A stretch of DNA of 43,737 bases, taken from positions 1 to 43,737 of the forward strand of contig JAAFGT010000028.1 of NCBI GenBank assembly GCA_010365215.1, in the 5' to 3' direction. The position numbers were made by a program, and so were the translations under genes. The notes below the pieces were generated by a model. The model had not been told where the DNA came from and ran no database searches. It saw only the letters and a list, made by a program, of their open reading frames with translations. This document shows, in pieces, positions 1-7,812 of this stretch (its first letter is position 1; every line of letters begins with the position of its first letter). The DNA comes from Acidipila sp. (GTDB lineage Bacteria > Acidobacteriota > Terriglobia > Acidiferrales > UBA7541).

Positions 1-1980
1 AAGGACGATCCCGAAGTTCTCGAGTACCTGCAGGCGGAGAATGCATACGCCGCCGCGGTGATGAAGCCTACCGAGCCGTTGCAGGAAGCGCTCTATCAGG
101 AGATGCTCGGCCGCATCAAGCAGACCGATCTTTCCGTGCCTTATCGTCACGGGGACTTTTTCTACTATTCGCGCACCGAGGAAGGCAAGCAGTACGCGAT
201 CCGTTGCCGCCGCAAAGCAAATCCGCCGGGTCTTGAGTTTGATAATCCGCAGAGCGATGCCCCTGAGGAAGTTCTGATCGATGGCAATGAACTCGCGCGA
301 GAGCAGAAGTTTTTCTCGTTGGGCGCGCTGAGTGTCAGCGATGATGGGAACCTGCTGGCCTACTCCACCGACTTCACCGGGTTTCGCCAATACACGCTGT
401 GGATTAAAGACCTGCGCACCGGCGAGTTGCTGGCGGAGAAATTCGAAAAGACCGTTTCCGTAGAATGGGCGGCGGACAATCGAACGCTTTTCTACACGGT
501 AGAAGACGAAGCCAAGCGTTCTTACCGCATGTACCGCCACGCGCTCGGCGCGGAGCTCTCCGCCGACCAGCTCGTTTACGAAGAGAAGGACGAGAGATTC
601 CGCGTGGGCGTCTCCCGGTCGCGCAGCCTCTATTACCTTTTTCTCTCCTCCGAGAGCCACACCACCTCGGAGGTTCGTTACCTTCGCGCAGCGGAACCGC
701 GTGGCGAGTGGACCGTCGTAGCGGAGCGCCAACCCGACCACGAGTACGAGGTAGACCATCACGGTGATCACTTCTATATACGCAGCAACCGAACGGGCCG
801 CAACTTTGCGCTGTTCACCGCGCCGCTGGCAGATGCCGGTCCGCAGGGTTGGACGGAAATTCTGGCGCAACGCCCCGCGGTCATGCTCACCGGTATCGAT
901 ATGTTCGCTGGTCACATGGTGATTTCTGAACGCGAAGACGGTCTTCCCCAATTGCGCGTAACCGATCTCGCCAGCGGTGAATCTCATCGCGTATTGTTTC
1001 CCGAGCCGGCCTACTCTGCATCGCCCGGCGAGAATATGGAGTTTGAAACCGCGACGTTCCGCTTTCACTATCAGTCGCTGGTGACGCCGCCCAGCGTGTT
1101 TGATTATCACCTCCATTCGCGCGACAGGCTTTTGCGAAAGCAGACGGAGGTTCTGGGCGGGTACGATTGCGAGAACTATCGTAGCGAGCGGCTGCACGCC
1201 ACTGCCGCGGACGGCACGCGCATTCCGCTTTCCGTGGTCTACCGAAAGGACACTCCGCTCGACGCTACCGCACCCCTGCTGCTATCGGGATATGGCGCGT
1301 ACGGGCTGTCGCTTCCGGTTAGTTTTTCTTCGGCGCGGCTCAGCCTGCTGGACCGCGGGTTTGTGGTGGCTCTGGCGCACGTTCGCGGCGGAGGCGAGCT
1401 TGGAAAGTTCTGGCACGACCAGGGCCGCATGGCCGCCAAGCGCAATACCTTCACCGACTTTATTGCTGCTGCGGAATTTGTGCTGGGACGGAAATACACC
1501 GCCCGCGATCGGCTCATGATTTCGGGCGGCAGCGCCGGCGGCCTGCTCATCGGCGCCGTTCTGAACCTGCGCCCGGAGCTTTTTCGCGCGGCCGTGCTGC
1601 AGGTGCCGTTTGTGGATGTGCTCAACTCTATGCTCGATTCCAGCCTGCCGCTGACCGTAGGCGAATTCGAAGAGTGGGGCGACCCCCGCAATGCTGACGC
1701 TTACGCGGTGATGCGCTCGTACTGCCCGTACAGCAATCTCGCGCCTCGGGAATATCCCGCCATGCTGGTGAAGACGTCGCTGAATGACAGCCAGGTCATG
1801 TATTGGGAGCCGGCAAAATATACCGCCCGGCTGCGCACCCTCAAGACGGACTCGAATGCATTACTCTTCAAGACTAATCTTGCAGCCGGCCACGGCGGCG
1901 CTTCCGGGCGTTATGACTTCCTCCGCGAGGTGGCCCACGACTACGCTTTTCTGCTCCTTTGCGCAGGCATTCGCGCGTAG
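1..1980 (+). CDS. ptrB: Oligopeptidase B (S9A prolyl oligopeptidase family), 5'-truncated
   Basis: Serine peptidase that cleaves peptides after basic residues (family knowledge). The reading frame is open from base 1, so the start lies outside the window; a GTG at 58 is internal, because the codons before it already read like the family N-terminus (DPEVLEYLQAENAYA). The visible part is 659 residues: a beta-propeller half, then the alpha/beta-hydrolase half. The catalytic triad is visible: Ser in GGSAGG (codon 1531-1533), Asp in LNDSQ (1786-1788) and His in AGHGG (1891-1893). The family is usually about 680-710 residues, so few N-terminal residues should be missing. No signal peptide can be judged. 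The next gene starts 97 bases downstream. Confidence 0.93.
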   Translation, partial: KDDPEVLEYLQAENAYAAAVMKPTEPLQEALYQEMLGRIKQTDLSVPYRHGDFFYYSRTEEGKQYAIRCRRKANPPGLEFDNPQSDAPEEVLIDGNELAREQKFFSLGALSVSDDGNLLAYSTDFTGFRQYTLWIKDLRTGELLAEKFEKTVSVEWAADNRTLFYTVEDEAKRSYRMYRHALGAELSADQLVYEEKDERFRVGVSRSRSLYYLFLSSESHTTSEVRYLRAAEPRGEWTVVAERQPDHEYEVDHHGDHFYIRSNRTGRNFALFTAPLADAGPQGWTEILAQRPAVMLTGIDMFAGHMVISEREDGLPQLRVTDLASGESHRVLFPEPAYSASPGENMEFETATFRFHYQSLVTPPSVFDYHLHSRDRLLRKQTEVLGGYDCENYRSERLHATAADGTRIPLSVVYRKDTPLDATAPLLLSGYGAYGLSLPVSFSSARLSLLDRGFVVALAHVRGGGELGKFWHDQGRMAAKRNTFTDFIAAAEFVLGRKYTARDRLMISGGSAGGLLIGAVLNLRPELFRAAVLQVPFVDVLNSMLDSSLPLTVGEFEEWGDPRNADAYAVMRSYCPYSNLAPREYPAMLVKTSLNDSQVMYWEPAKYTARLRTLKTDSNALLFKTNLAAGHGGASGRYDFLREVAHDYAFLLLCAGIRA

Positions 1981-2077
1981 CGAAGGCCGATCGCGCGTAT
2001 TCGAGCACAGATTCCCGAAAAGGGACTTGCGTGAATCATTCTGTTTTGAAACAATCCAAATCGCAGCACCCCAGCCT

Positions 2078-2488
2078 ATGCCCAAAGAACGGCCCAAAGT
2101 AAATATCGGTCAGGTAATCCGGAGTTACCGGAGCGACCGTGGACTTTCCCAGGGCGATATCGAGCGTCGTACCGGCCTGCTGCGTTGCTATCTCTCTCGC
2201 GTGGAAAACGGACACACCGTGCCCTCGCTCGAGACGCTGGCAAAAATCGCCGAGGCGATGGAGATGAGCCTGGCGGATTTTTTCCCGACTCTGGAAACGC
2301 CGCGCGAGCGCGAGTCCAAAAAAGCTTTGGGCGAACTCTCACAGGATGAGTTGCGCTTCCTGGGTGAGATCAAACGTTACAGCTCGACGCTGACCGATGA
2401 GAACAAGCGCCTGGTATTGGCGATGATCCGCAAGATGGCCAGCGTTGCTACGGCGCGTAAGCCTGTTCCCCGACGTATCTCCTTCTAG
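2078..2488 (+). CDS. XRE-family helix-turn-helix transcriptional regulator
   Basis: 136-residue DNA-binding protein. An XRE/Cro-type HTH spans about residues 10-66 (IGQVIRSYRSDRGLSQ, then SRVENGHTVPSLETLAKIA), followed by a charged helical tail of about 60 residues with no sensor domain I recognise. The open frame extends upstream into ptrB, but that part is a shadow; ATG 2078 begins right at the family-like N-terminus (MPKERPKVNIGQ). There is no strong Shine-Dalgarno sequence. Target unknown; the adjacent secreted-protein gene is one candidate, but nothing in the sequence proves it. HTH assignment is sure, role is not. Confidence 0.85.
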   Translation: MPKERPKVNIGQVIRSYRSDRGLSQGDIERRTGLLRCYLSRVENGHTVPSLETLAKIAEAMEMSLADFFPTLETPRERESKKALGELSQDELRFLGEIKRYSSTLTDENKRLVLAMIRKMASVATARKPVPRRISF

Positions 2489-2557
2489 CTGCTTTACCTG
2501 CTGCTTAAACGCAACCTTTCTGCTGACGAATCCATCTCACTTATATAGGATGGTGTT

Positions 2558-2563
2558 TAGAAT
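2558..2563 (+). promoter_or_regulatory. Putative -10 element (TAGAAT) before the secreted-protein gene
   Basis: TAGAAT lies 25 bases before ATG 2589, in the AT-richest stretch of the 100-base gap, and is followed by a GAGG Shine-Dalgarno-like sequence. No good -35 is seen. The same hexamer recurs before several other genes here. Confidence 0.4.
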
Positions 2564-2588
2564 TAGTGATTTGTGAGGTGCGCCAGCG

Positions 2589-3704
2589 ATGAAAGCCTCA
2601 GCCGCCCTGCTCTCGGTAGTTGCGCTTCTGGCGTCACCCGCCATCGCTCAGCGTATGAGTTCGTCCACCGGCAATTCGACGTCCGGCGCGAACCATTCTG
2701 GCGGCGCGAGCCATACTTCCAGCGGGGGTTATTCTTCAGCTGGCAGTCATTCGTCCGCGGGAGCTTCGACTCGTGGATCATCGTCGTCCGTATCCGCCGC
2801 GTCCGGCGGATACGTTTCGTCTGGTCGTTACGTGGGCAGTCGAAGCGCAGGCACGGCAGGCAGTTCGCGTGCAGGTTCAGGCTCAGAATCACAGACCAAC
2901 TATTACGGTAGCGCTCCGTCGGTCGAATTTAGAACGGCCGGAGCGGGTGACGTCGCGCAGGCCGCTGCAAAGTACATGGCAACTAGATCGGTCTCGAATT
3001 CATTAGCGCCGCGCGGCATTGCGCCTCTTCCGTCCTCGAGTCATCGTGCTGCAAGTCTGATGGTAGCTGCTGGCGCCGCGCCTGTTGCAGGCCCGCATTC
3101 GCCGTACATCACCTCCCAACTGATAACTCCACAAGCCGGCATTTCCGGAAACGGCTCGTGGAACTGCGTGTCGTGGGAGGAGTGCGGTTTTTCGCGCGGA
3201 GGTTCGCGATGCTTCCACGACCGGTTTAACTGCTTCGGCGGCCCGTTCAGTAGTCCCTATGCGTTGCTGTACTACCGCGGTTACGGCCCGGGACTTTATA
3301 GCATGGGGTACGCGGGCTATGGAGAGACGGGAACCTCGACAGTGGCTCCTTACAACGAATCGCCAAACAACTCGCCAAACAACGAATCGCCAAACAACGA
3401 ACCGCCGAGCGCGCCGGGAACTTATGTGCCCAACGCGCTGACACCTTCCGAACCCGAGGCCGCGCCGGTCCCACGCTCTATTACGCTGCTTGCACTGAAG
3501 GACGGCACGATGTGCGGGGTCGTCGATTACTGGCTGGACCACGGCGTGCTGCACTACATCGCGTCTTATGGAGGCGAGAACAGCGTGCCGCTCCAGAGCG
3601 TGGACCTCGACAAAACTGTCGAGTTGAATTCACTGACGGGTATCGGGTTTGTATTGCGCAATTCTCGCGCGGTCCGACCGTCGGTGGTTCCTTCTCCGCA
3701 GTAG
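2589..3704 (+). CDS. Secreted Ser/Gly-rich hypothetical protein with C-terminal YGGENSVPL-type domain
   Basis: 371 residues, no enzymatic family recognised. A clear Sec signal peptide is present (residues 1-20, ending ASPAIA before Q). Residues 21-100 are low-complexity Ser/Gly/Tyr, like a flexible surface or linker region. A middle segment (about 200-220) carries four closely spaced Cys. Residues 256-272 are an Asn/Pro/Glu repeat (NESPN units). The last 75 residues form a compact predicted beta-rich domain with VVDYWLDHGVLHYIASYGGE and NSVPLQSVDL; I recall similar C-termini in secreted acidobacterial proteins, but cannot search. Probably exported or surface-exposed; function unknown. The start fits a GAGG sequence 11 bases upstream. 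Confidence 0.75.
   Translation: MKASAALLSVVALLASPAIAQRMSSSTGNSTSGANHSGGASHTSSGGYSSAGSHSSAGASTRGSSSSVSAASGGYVSSGRYVGSRSAGTAGSSRAGSGSESQTNYYGSAPSVEFRTAGAGDVAQAAAKYMATRSVSNSLAPRGIAPLPSSSHRAASLMVAAGAAPVAGPHSPYITSQLITPQAGISGNGSWNCVSWEECGFSRGGSRCFHDRFNCFGGPFSSPYALLYYRGYGPGLYSMGYAGYGETGTSTVAPYNESPNNSPNNESPNNEPPSAPGTYVPNALTPSEPEAAPVPRSITLLALKDGTMCGVVDYWLDHGVLHYIASYGGENSVPLQSVDLDKTVELNSLTGIGFVLRNSRAVRPSVVPSPQ
3354..3401 (+). repeat. Short tandem repeat encoding NESPN/NSPN units
   Basis: Units aacgaatcgccaaac, aactcgccaaac, aacgaatcgccaaac and a partial aacgaaccgcc follow each other inside the secreted-protein gene. All length changes are multiples of three, so the frame is kept. This is a likely site of copy-number variation in a linker. 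Confidence 0.85.
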
Positions 3705-3769
3705 CCGAAGTGTTCGATACTTTCTTTCGCTGCGAGTCTGACAAGAAATGCGCGCACTGAAATAAGCTG

Positions 3770-3789
3770 CGTGCCAGGGCGTGCCAGGG
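3770..3789 (+). repeat. 10-bp tandem duplication upstream of msrA
   Basis: cgtgccaggg occurs twice head-to-tail, ending 10 bases before the msrA ATG. The second copy supplies the nearest purine-rich sequence (agggag), so the duplication may affect the ribosome-binding region. Confidence 0.6.
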
Positions 3790-3799
3790 AGTCTTAGAG

Positions 3800-4492
3800 A
3801 TGAGCGATCAGGCCAAGCTACAGACGAGTTCCAATCGGTGGGGTTTCCTGCTCCGCGCGCTCGCTTTGCTCCCGCTGGTTGCGGCCGTGGCCTGTAGCAC
3901 CGTTCACGGACAGGTCCCGGAGTTTGCGGCGAAGCCTCAAGTCCCGGTAGCCAGAGGCGAACAGACCGCCGTATTCGCGGGCGGCTGCTTCTGGGGCGTC
4001 GACGCCGTGTTCAAGCATGTGAAGGGCGTTTCCAGCGTACTTTCGGGCTATGCCGGAGGGAATGCTGGGACGGCGCAGTACGAGACGGTCGGCAGCGGCT
4101 CGACGGGCCATGCCGAATCCGTCAAAGTTACCTTCGATCCCGCGCAGGTCTCTTACGCCCAACTGCTGCGGATTTTCTTTTCGGTGGCGCACGATCCCAC
4201 CGAGCTAAACCGCCAGGGACCTGACAGCGGGACGCAATACCGTTCGGCGATTTTTTACGTTAACGATGAACAGAAGCAGGTCGCGCAGGACTACATTGCA
4301 CAACTCGACCAGGCGAAAGTATTTTCCTCGCGTATCGTCACTGAAGTCACGCCTCTCAAAGGATTTTACCCCGCGGAGCAGTACCATCAGAATTTTCTGG
4401 CGCGCAATCCCACATACCCTTACATCGTCTTCAACGACTTGCCCAAGCTTCGGGCGCTGCAAAAGCAGTTTCCCGCGCAGTATAAGCAGTAA
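3800..4492 (+). CDS. msrA: Exported peptide-methionine (S)-S-oxide reductase MsrA
   Basis: Reduces S-methionine sulfoxide in proteins (family knowledge). 230 residues. The catalytic Cys63 lies in GGCFWG; the ESVKVTFDP, HDPTE and GTQYRSAIFY motifs are present. The first 38 residues are an added export signal: a basic start, a hydrophobic core (LLRALALLPLVAAVA) and Cys32 in a possible lipobox (AVAC), or signal-peptidase-I cleavage near HGQ. The enzyme is therefore probably periplasmic or membrane-anchored. Only these two Cys occur in the whole protein, so the C-terminal resolving Cys found in many MsrA is absent and recycling would need another thiol donor. It converges with the thioesterase gene, 55 bases away. 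Confidence 0.93.
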   Translation: MSDQAKLQTSSNRWGFLLRALALLPLVAAVACSTVHGQVPEFAAKPQVPVARGEQTAVFAGGCFWGVDAVFKHVKGVSSVLSGYAGGNAGTAQYETVGSGSTGHAESVKVTFDPAQVSYAQLLRIFFSVAHDPTELNRQGPDSGTQYRSAIFYVNDEQKQVAQDYIAQLDQAKVFSSRIVTEVTPLKGFYPAEQYHQNFLARNPTYPYIVFNDLPKLRALQKQFPAQYKQ

Positions 4493-4547
4493 TGAATCCG
4501 GGGGAGTTGAATCCAGCGGGATTTGGCGCCTGGATAAAGCTAGGTCG

Positions 4548-4943
4548 CTAAGCGCCGCTTGCCTTGATAAACCGTTTGGTATCCACGATGGCGCGGCCGA
4601 CGCGTCCGCGGCCCAGCACCACGTTGCCGTGCCGCGCTTCCACCTCAAAATAGAGGAAGCGTCCGTCGATTTTATCGAGTCGCGCCCAAGCGGTGACCGT
4701 TGAACCTTGCGGACAGGATTTCAGGTGGTCGATCTCGATGCGCGTCCCCAGGGTCATCATGCCTTCCGGTAGAGCGCATTCGACAGCGCGCGCCGCGGCA
4801 ATTTCCATCATTGCGATCATCGATGGCGTGGAAAGAATCGCGGGCAGGCTGGGGTTGTAGTGCGCGATGGTCCACTCGAACGGCACGACTTTTTCGAAGG
4901 TGGCTTCAAGACCGGAAGCAAGGGGGAGCTGCGGACTGCTCAA
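4548..4943 (-). CDS. FlK-like hotdog-fold acyl-CoA thioesterase
   Basis: 131 residues from a TTG start. The open frame extends to 5039, but that part overlaps the upstream flavoprotein gene. I choose TTG 4943 because it forms a TTGA overlap with that gene's stop (4940-4943), has GGAG 8 bases before it, and gives the family length. With this start, Thr39, Glu47 and His73 stand at the same spacing as the Thr42/Glu50/His76 triad of fluoroacetyl-CoA thioesterase FlK (constant offset of 3), which supports both start and family. The C-terminal half has the usual hotdog strands (GSTVTAWARL, FLYFEVEARHG). It probably hydrolyses a short acyl-CoA made or handled by the operon; the true substrate is unknown. 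Confidence 0.82.
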   Translation of the reverse strand: MSSPQLPLASGLEATFEKVVPFEWTIAHYNPSLPAILSTPSMIAMMEIAAARAVECALPEGMMTLGTRIEIDHLKSCPQGSTVTAWARLDKIDGRFLYFEVEARHGNVVLGRGRVGRAIVDTKRFIKASGA

Positions 4944-6124
4944 CGCAGCGTCTCCGACGCATTGGAAGGGCCCACGGGCACGCCGGCGGATAGAAAGCTC
5001 GCCAGAATTTCCGAGCAGGTCAGGCCCAGCGAAGACCACAGCCGCCTTTTCAGGCCGCGGTAATCCTGCGAGCCGCTGAAGAGGTCGCGCATCAACGCGC
5101 AGAACGTGGGGCTGCGGCGGATAAACTGAATCATCCGGGTGGTGACCGCGTCTCCCAGAAAATTGCCCGCAAAAAGCCGCCGCGCGATGCGTACTCCGAT
5201 TTCAAAATCAGCGGCAAATTCGCTGCGCACCCGCGCCGGATATTCTGACGGGCAGCCCTCTGCCAGCGAATCTGCCAGCAGGTGGCCGGAGCGCAACGCG
5301 TAATGCAGACCTTCGCCGGTCAACGGGTCCACCCAGGCTGCGGCATCGCCCACCAATGCCCAATTGGCGCCCATCACCTTGCGCCGGCGCAGAGTATCCG
5401 GACTCGGCGACGGCAGCACATGGCTATAGAAGCGCGCGCCTGACGTAGAGATGTTTTCCTCTTCCATAAAACGATGCAGATGATTTTTCATCACCAGCGT
5501 GGCGCCCGAGGAGAGCCGGCCGCAGATTCCTACCGAGAGATGGTCGGAGCGCGGAAACGACCAGAGATAGCCTTCAAATTTGGGCAGGAATTTTATGGTG
5601 ATGCTCTCCGCCGTCCTGGGAACAAAGTAACCCATGGTCTGTTCGAGATCTGCCGCCTTCAGCGGAGTTGTCCCCGGCAAAAGCGGATTGCGGGCGCCCG
5701 CCGCCAATACCACGAAATCCGCCGAATGTTCCCGGCCCGCGGCGGTCAACCGGATGCGTGCCAGGGAAGTATCGACCTGGGTCACTCGAGACTGCTCGAC
5801 GCGGCAGCCGGCCGCCGTGGCGCGGTCGAGCAACAGCCCGTTGAGCACCGCCCGGGAATAGATGGCGATGGGATGGTCGAGACGCAGCATGGCCCGCCGG
5901 CCGCCGGACGAAATCAGCTCGCATGCGCGAATGAGTTTTTTGGGGTGCGGGCCGTCAAGCAGGAATGGATAGGCGACCAGGGCCTTGTGCGTCAGCCCGC
6001 CGCCGCAGGGTTTTTCCCAAGCCAGGTGCTCGTCGAAAATGCTCACCTGGAAACCGGAGGATGCCAGGCGCTCTCCGCAGAGGGCGCCGGCAGGGCCTCC
6101 ACCGACGATGGCGATCTCTCTCAT
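4940..6124 (-). CDS. Geranylgeranyl-reductase-family FAD-dependent oxidoreductase
   Basis: 394 residues. The N-terminus has the dinucleotide-binding fold (IAIVGGGPAGALCGERLA, acidic end FDE at about 32) and the PCGGGLT segment typical of the geranylgeranyl reductase/halogenase-like flavoproteins. A second FAD motif (WALVGDAAAWVDPLTGEGL) lies near residues 250-270. Members reduce isoprenoid chains or oxidise aromatic and lipid substrates (family knowledge). No chlorophyll or archaeal lipid genes are nearby, so the substrate cannot be named. It lies between the membrane hydrolase (33-base gap) and the thioesterase (4-base overlap), which suggests a shared lipid or acyl pathway. Confidence 0.85.
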   Translation of the reverse strand: MREIAIVGGGPAGALCGERLASSGFQVSIFDEHLAWEKPCGGGLTHKALVAYPFLLDGPHPKKLIRACELISSGGRRAMLRLDHPIAIYSRAVLNGLLLDRATAAGCRVEQSRVTQVDTSLARIRLTAAGREHSADFVVLAAGARNPLLPGTTPLKAADLEQTMGYFVPRTAESITIKFLPKFEGYLWSFPRSDHLSVGICGRLSSGATLVMKNHLHRFMEEENISTSGARFYSHVLPSPSPDTLRRRKVMGANWALVGDAAAWVDPLTGEGLHYALRSGHLLADSLAEGCPSEYPARVRSEFAADFEIGVRIARRLFAGNFLGDAVTTRMIQFIRRSPTFCALMRDLFSGSQDYRGLKRRLWSSLGLTCSEILASFLSAGVPVGPSNASETLR

Positions 6125-6157
6125 GGATTAGGCAACCGAATCAGTTTCGCACGCGCC

Positions 6158-7675
6158 CTAGGTGAGCGGGAATGCCGCAGCGAGAAACCAAGCGCCGAGT
6201 ATAGCACTGAAAATCGCGGCGACTACCGCGGAGCCGCATCTGCGCCGCACCGCATCCGTTGCCAGTCGTTGTCCCGCGGAAAAAATTCCCAGGTAGACCA
6301 CGAAGAACAATACCAGCACGGCGCTGCTGAAGACGGCGAAGAGCGCATACGCTGCCGCGAACCAGACTATGAATCGCAGAAGAAGGTGCCAGCCGGATCG
6401 CGCGAGACGATTTGCAAATCTTAACTGTCCACTTGGACCCAAGGCCAGCTCTTCCGCCAGGCAATACGGCGCCAGCACAATCGCCAAAAACGGAAAGCGT
6501 TCCCAGCGGGCGGCGTTCATCCACCCGGCGGCGAGTTGCCAGTTGAGCCAGCCCCCGATGGCGAGAAACAATATCGGTGCCGCGGAAAGCATCCACCACG
6601 TATTCATCGGCGGAAGGGAAGTGCGTCTCCATTGTGGAGCAAGAAGCGCCAGTAAAACAGTGCCGGAAATGGCCAGCAGCGAAGCAAAATAATCGCCACT
6701 GTAGAGATGAAGCCTTTCAAACGGCACCCAGACCGCCAAAACGCCGATGCCCAGCAGGCTCGCGCACGTCCAGTATAAAAGCGCGGCCGGAAGACTTATG
6801 CCGACCGAAGTCTCCTGCGCACTTCGTATATCGCCAGCCCACGCGACGGCGCCGGCCGCGAGCGGAAACAAAAAGCACAAGCCCACGAGACCTGAAATGC
6901 TACCCACGAATCCCCGCCACGGCATCGCGTAATCGCTGCGCAGCGACGCGCCCATAGCCATCGCGGCCCATTGCGCTGTTTCACGGGTGGCTGCTTCATC
7001 AAATATCGTGCCGGTATGGGTTCGGCCCGCTAGCGGGAACGCGCGAAATGCTCGTCGCGCCATGAAATCCGCAGCCGTATCGCCCCGGCCGCGGCCCAAC
7101 TCCCTGAGCGTTTGTGCCATTTCGCGCATTGGCGGCACATCGAACTGCGGGCTGATAACCAGCAGATTCGCGGGGATTCCCCGGCGCAGAATTTCCGGCG
7201 CGGGAGCGACCGCAACGGTGGCGGCCACTTCGAAGCGGCTGCCCAGCAGCAGCGCGATGCCGCCGCCCATGGAATGCCCCACCAGCACGGTGCGCTGCAA
7301 ATCCAGATCGCCGTGCGCGGCGAGCGTCTTGATCACCGCGGCCGCGCAAGCTTCTGCCCGCGCGAAGGAGAACCGCGCGGTATTATTCCCGTGGCCCGGC
7401 GCGTCGAACAGAAATACGCGAAACCCCGCAGCGGCGAGGCGCTGACCCAGCGTGAGCATCACCACGCGGCTGGCGCCCAGTCCGTGGATCACCACCACCG
7501 AGCCATGCAGCGGGGGAGCAGTTGGCTCAAGTGCCACAACGGGCACGGCAGGGAAGTCGGCTCCGGTGTTAAGCAGGAAATAGCGCGACGGCCCGTGCGC
7601 TTCAGCCACCCAGTACGCGCCGATAACGAGAAGAGCAATCCCCACGGCCGCCAGTGGCCATTCGCGCCGCGTCAC
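6158..7675 (-). CDS. Alpha/beta hydrolase fused to a C-terminal multi-spanning membrane domain
   Basis: 505 residues from GTG 7675 (AGGAAG 5 bases upstream); the frame stays open to a GTG at 7741, but that start lacks a good ribosome site. One N-terminal membrane helix (about 6-24) is followed by a hydrolase domain with oxyanion HGLG near 60, DAPGHGNN near 90 and the nucleophile elbow GHSMGG (Ser135). From about residue 255 there are about seven hydrophobic segments, separated by short loops, with an LAEELALGP motif in one. The catalytic domain probably sits on one side of the membrane, tied to the helical domain. First gene of the operon with the flavoprotein and thioesterase; a role in lipid or ester turnover is inference. 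Confidence 0.8.
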   Translation of the reverse strand: MTRREWPLAAVGIALLVIGAYWVAEAHGPSRYFLLNTGADFPAVPVVALEPTAPPLHGSVVVIHGLGASRVVMLTLGQRLAAAGFRVFLFDAPGHGNNTARFSFARAEACAAAVIKTLAAHGDLDLQRTVLVGHSMGGGIALLLGSRFEVAATVAVAPAPEILRRGIPANLLVISPQFDVPPMREMAQTLRELGRGRGDTAADFMARRAFRAFPLAGRTHTGTIFDEAATRETAQWAAMAMGASLRSDYAMPWRGFVGSISGLVGLCFLFPLAAGAVAWAGDIRSAQETSVGISLPAALLYWTCASLLGIGVLAVWVPFERLHLYSGDYFASLLAISGTVLLALLAPQWRRTSLPPMNTWWMLSAAPILFLAIGGWLNWQLAAGWMNAARWERFPFLAIVLAPYCLAEELALGPSGQLRFANRLARSGWHLLLRFIVWFAAAYALFAVFSSAVLVLFFVVYLGIFSAGQRLATDAVRRRCGSAVVAAIFSAILGAWFLAAAFPLT

Positions 7676-7762
7676 AGCGGCTTCCTGGATAATTTTCGGG
7701 CTGGAATTATTCCGCGCGGCGTGGTCCCTCGCGCACTCCACGGTTCAACGATGCCTGCATGG

Positions 7763-7768
7763 TAGAAT
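7763..7768 (+). promoter_or_regulatory. Putative extended -10 element (TGGTAGAAT) for the rfaE2-mfd operon
   Basis: TAGAAT with an upstream TG at the extended -10 position (7760-7761). Transcription would start near 7775, downstream of ATG 7759, which argues that this ATG is not the rfaE2 start. No clear -35. Confidence 0.4.
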
Positions 7769-7812
7769 TGAAGTTTGCGTGGGGCTGCGGCCGCGCGCTG
7801 GGGGAAGCGGGC

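Noticed and set aside
4510-4523. Inverted repeat AATCC-AGCG-GGATT between msrA and the thioesterase gene
   Set aside because: The stem is only 5 bases and there is no T-run on either strand, so it is not a credible terminator.
5474-6424. A 316-codon open frame on the plus strand, opposite the flavoprotein gene
   Set aside because: It is antisense to a well-supported gene, has no recognisable domain, and GC-rich codon bias opens such frames.
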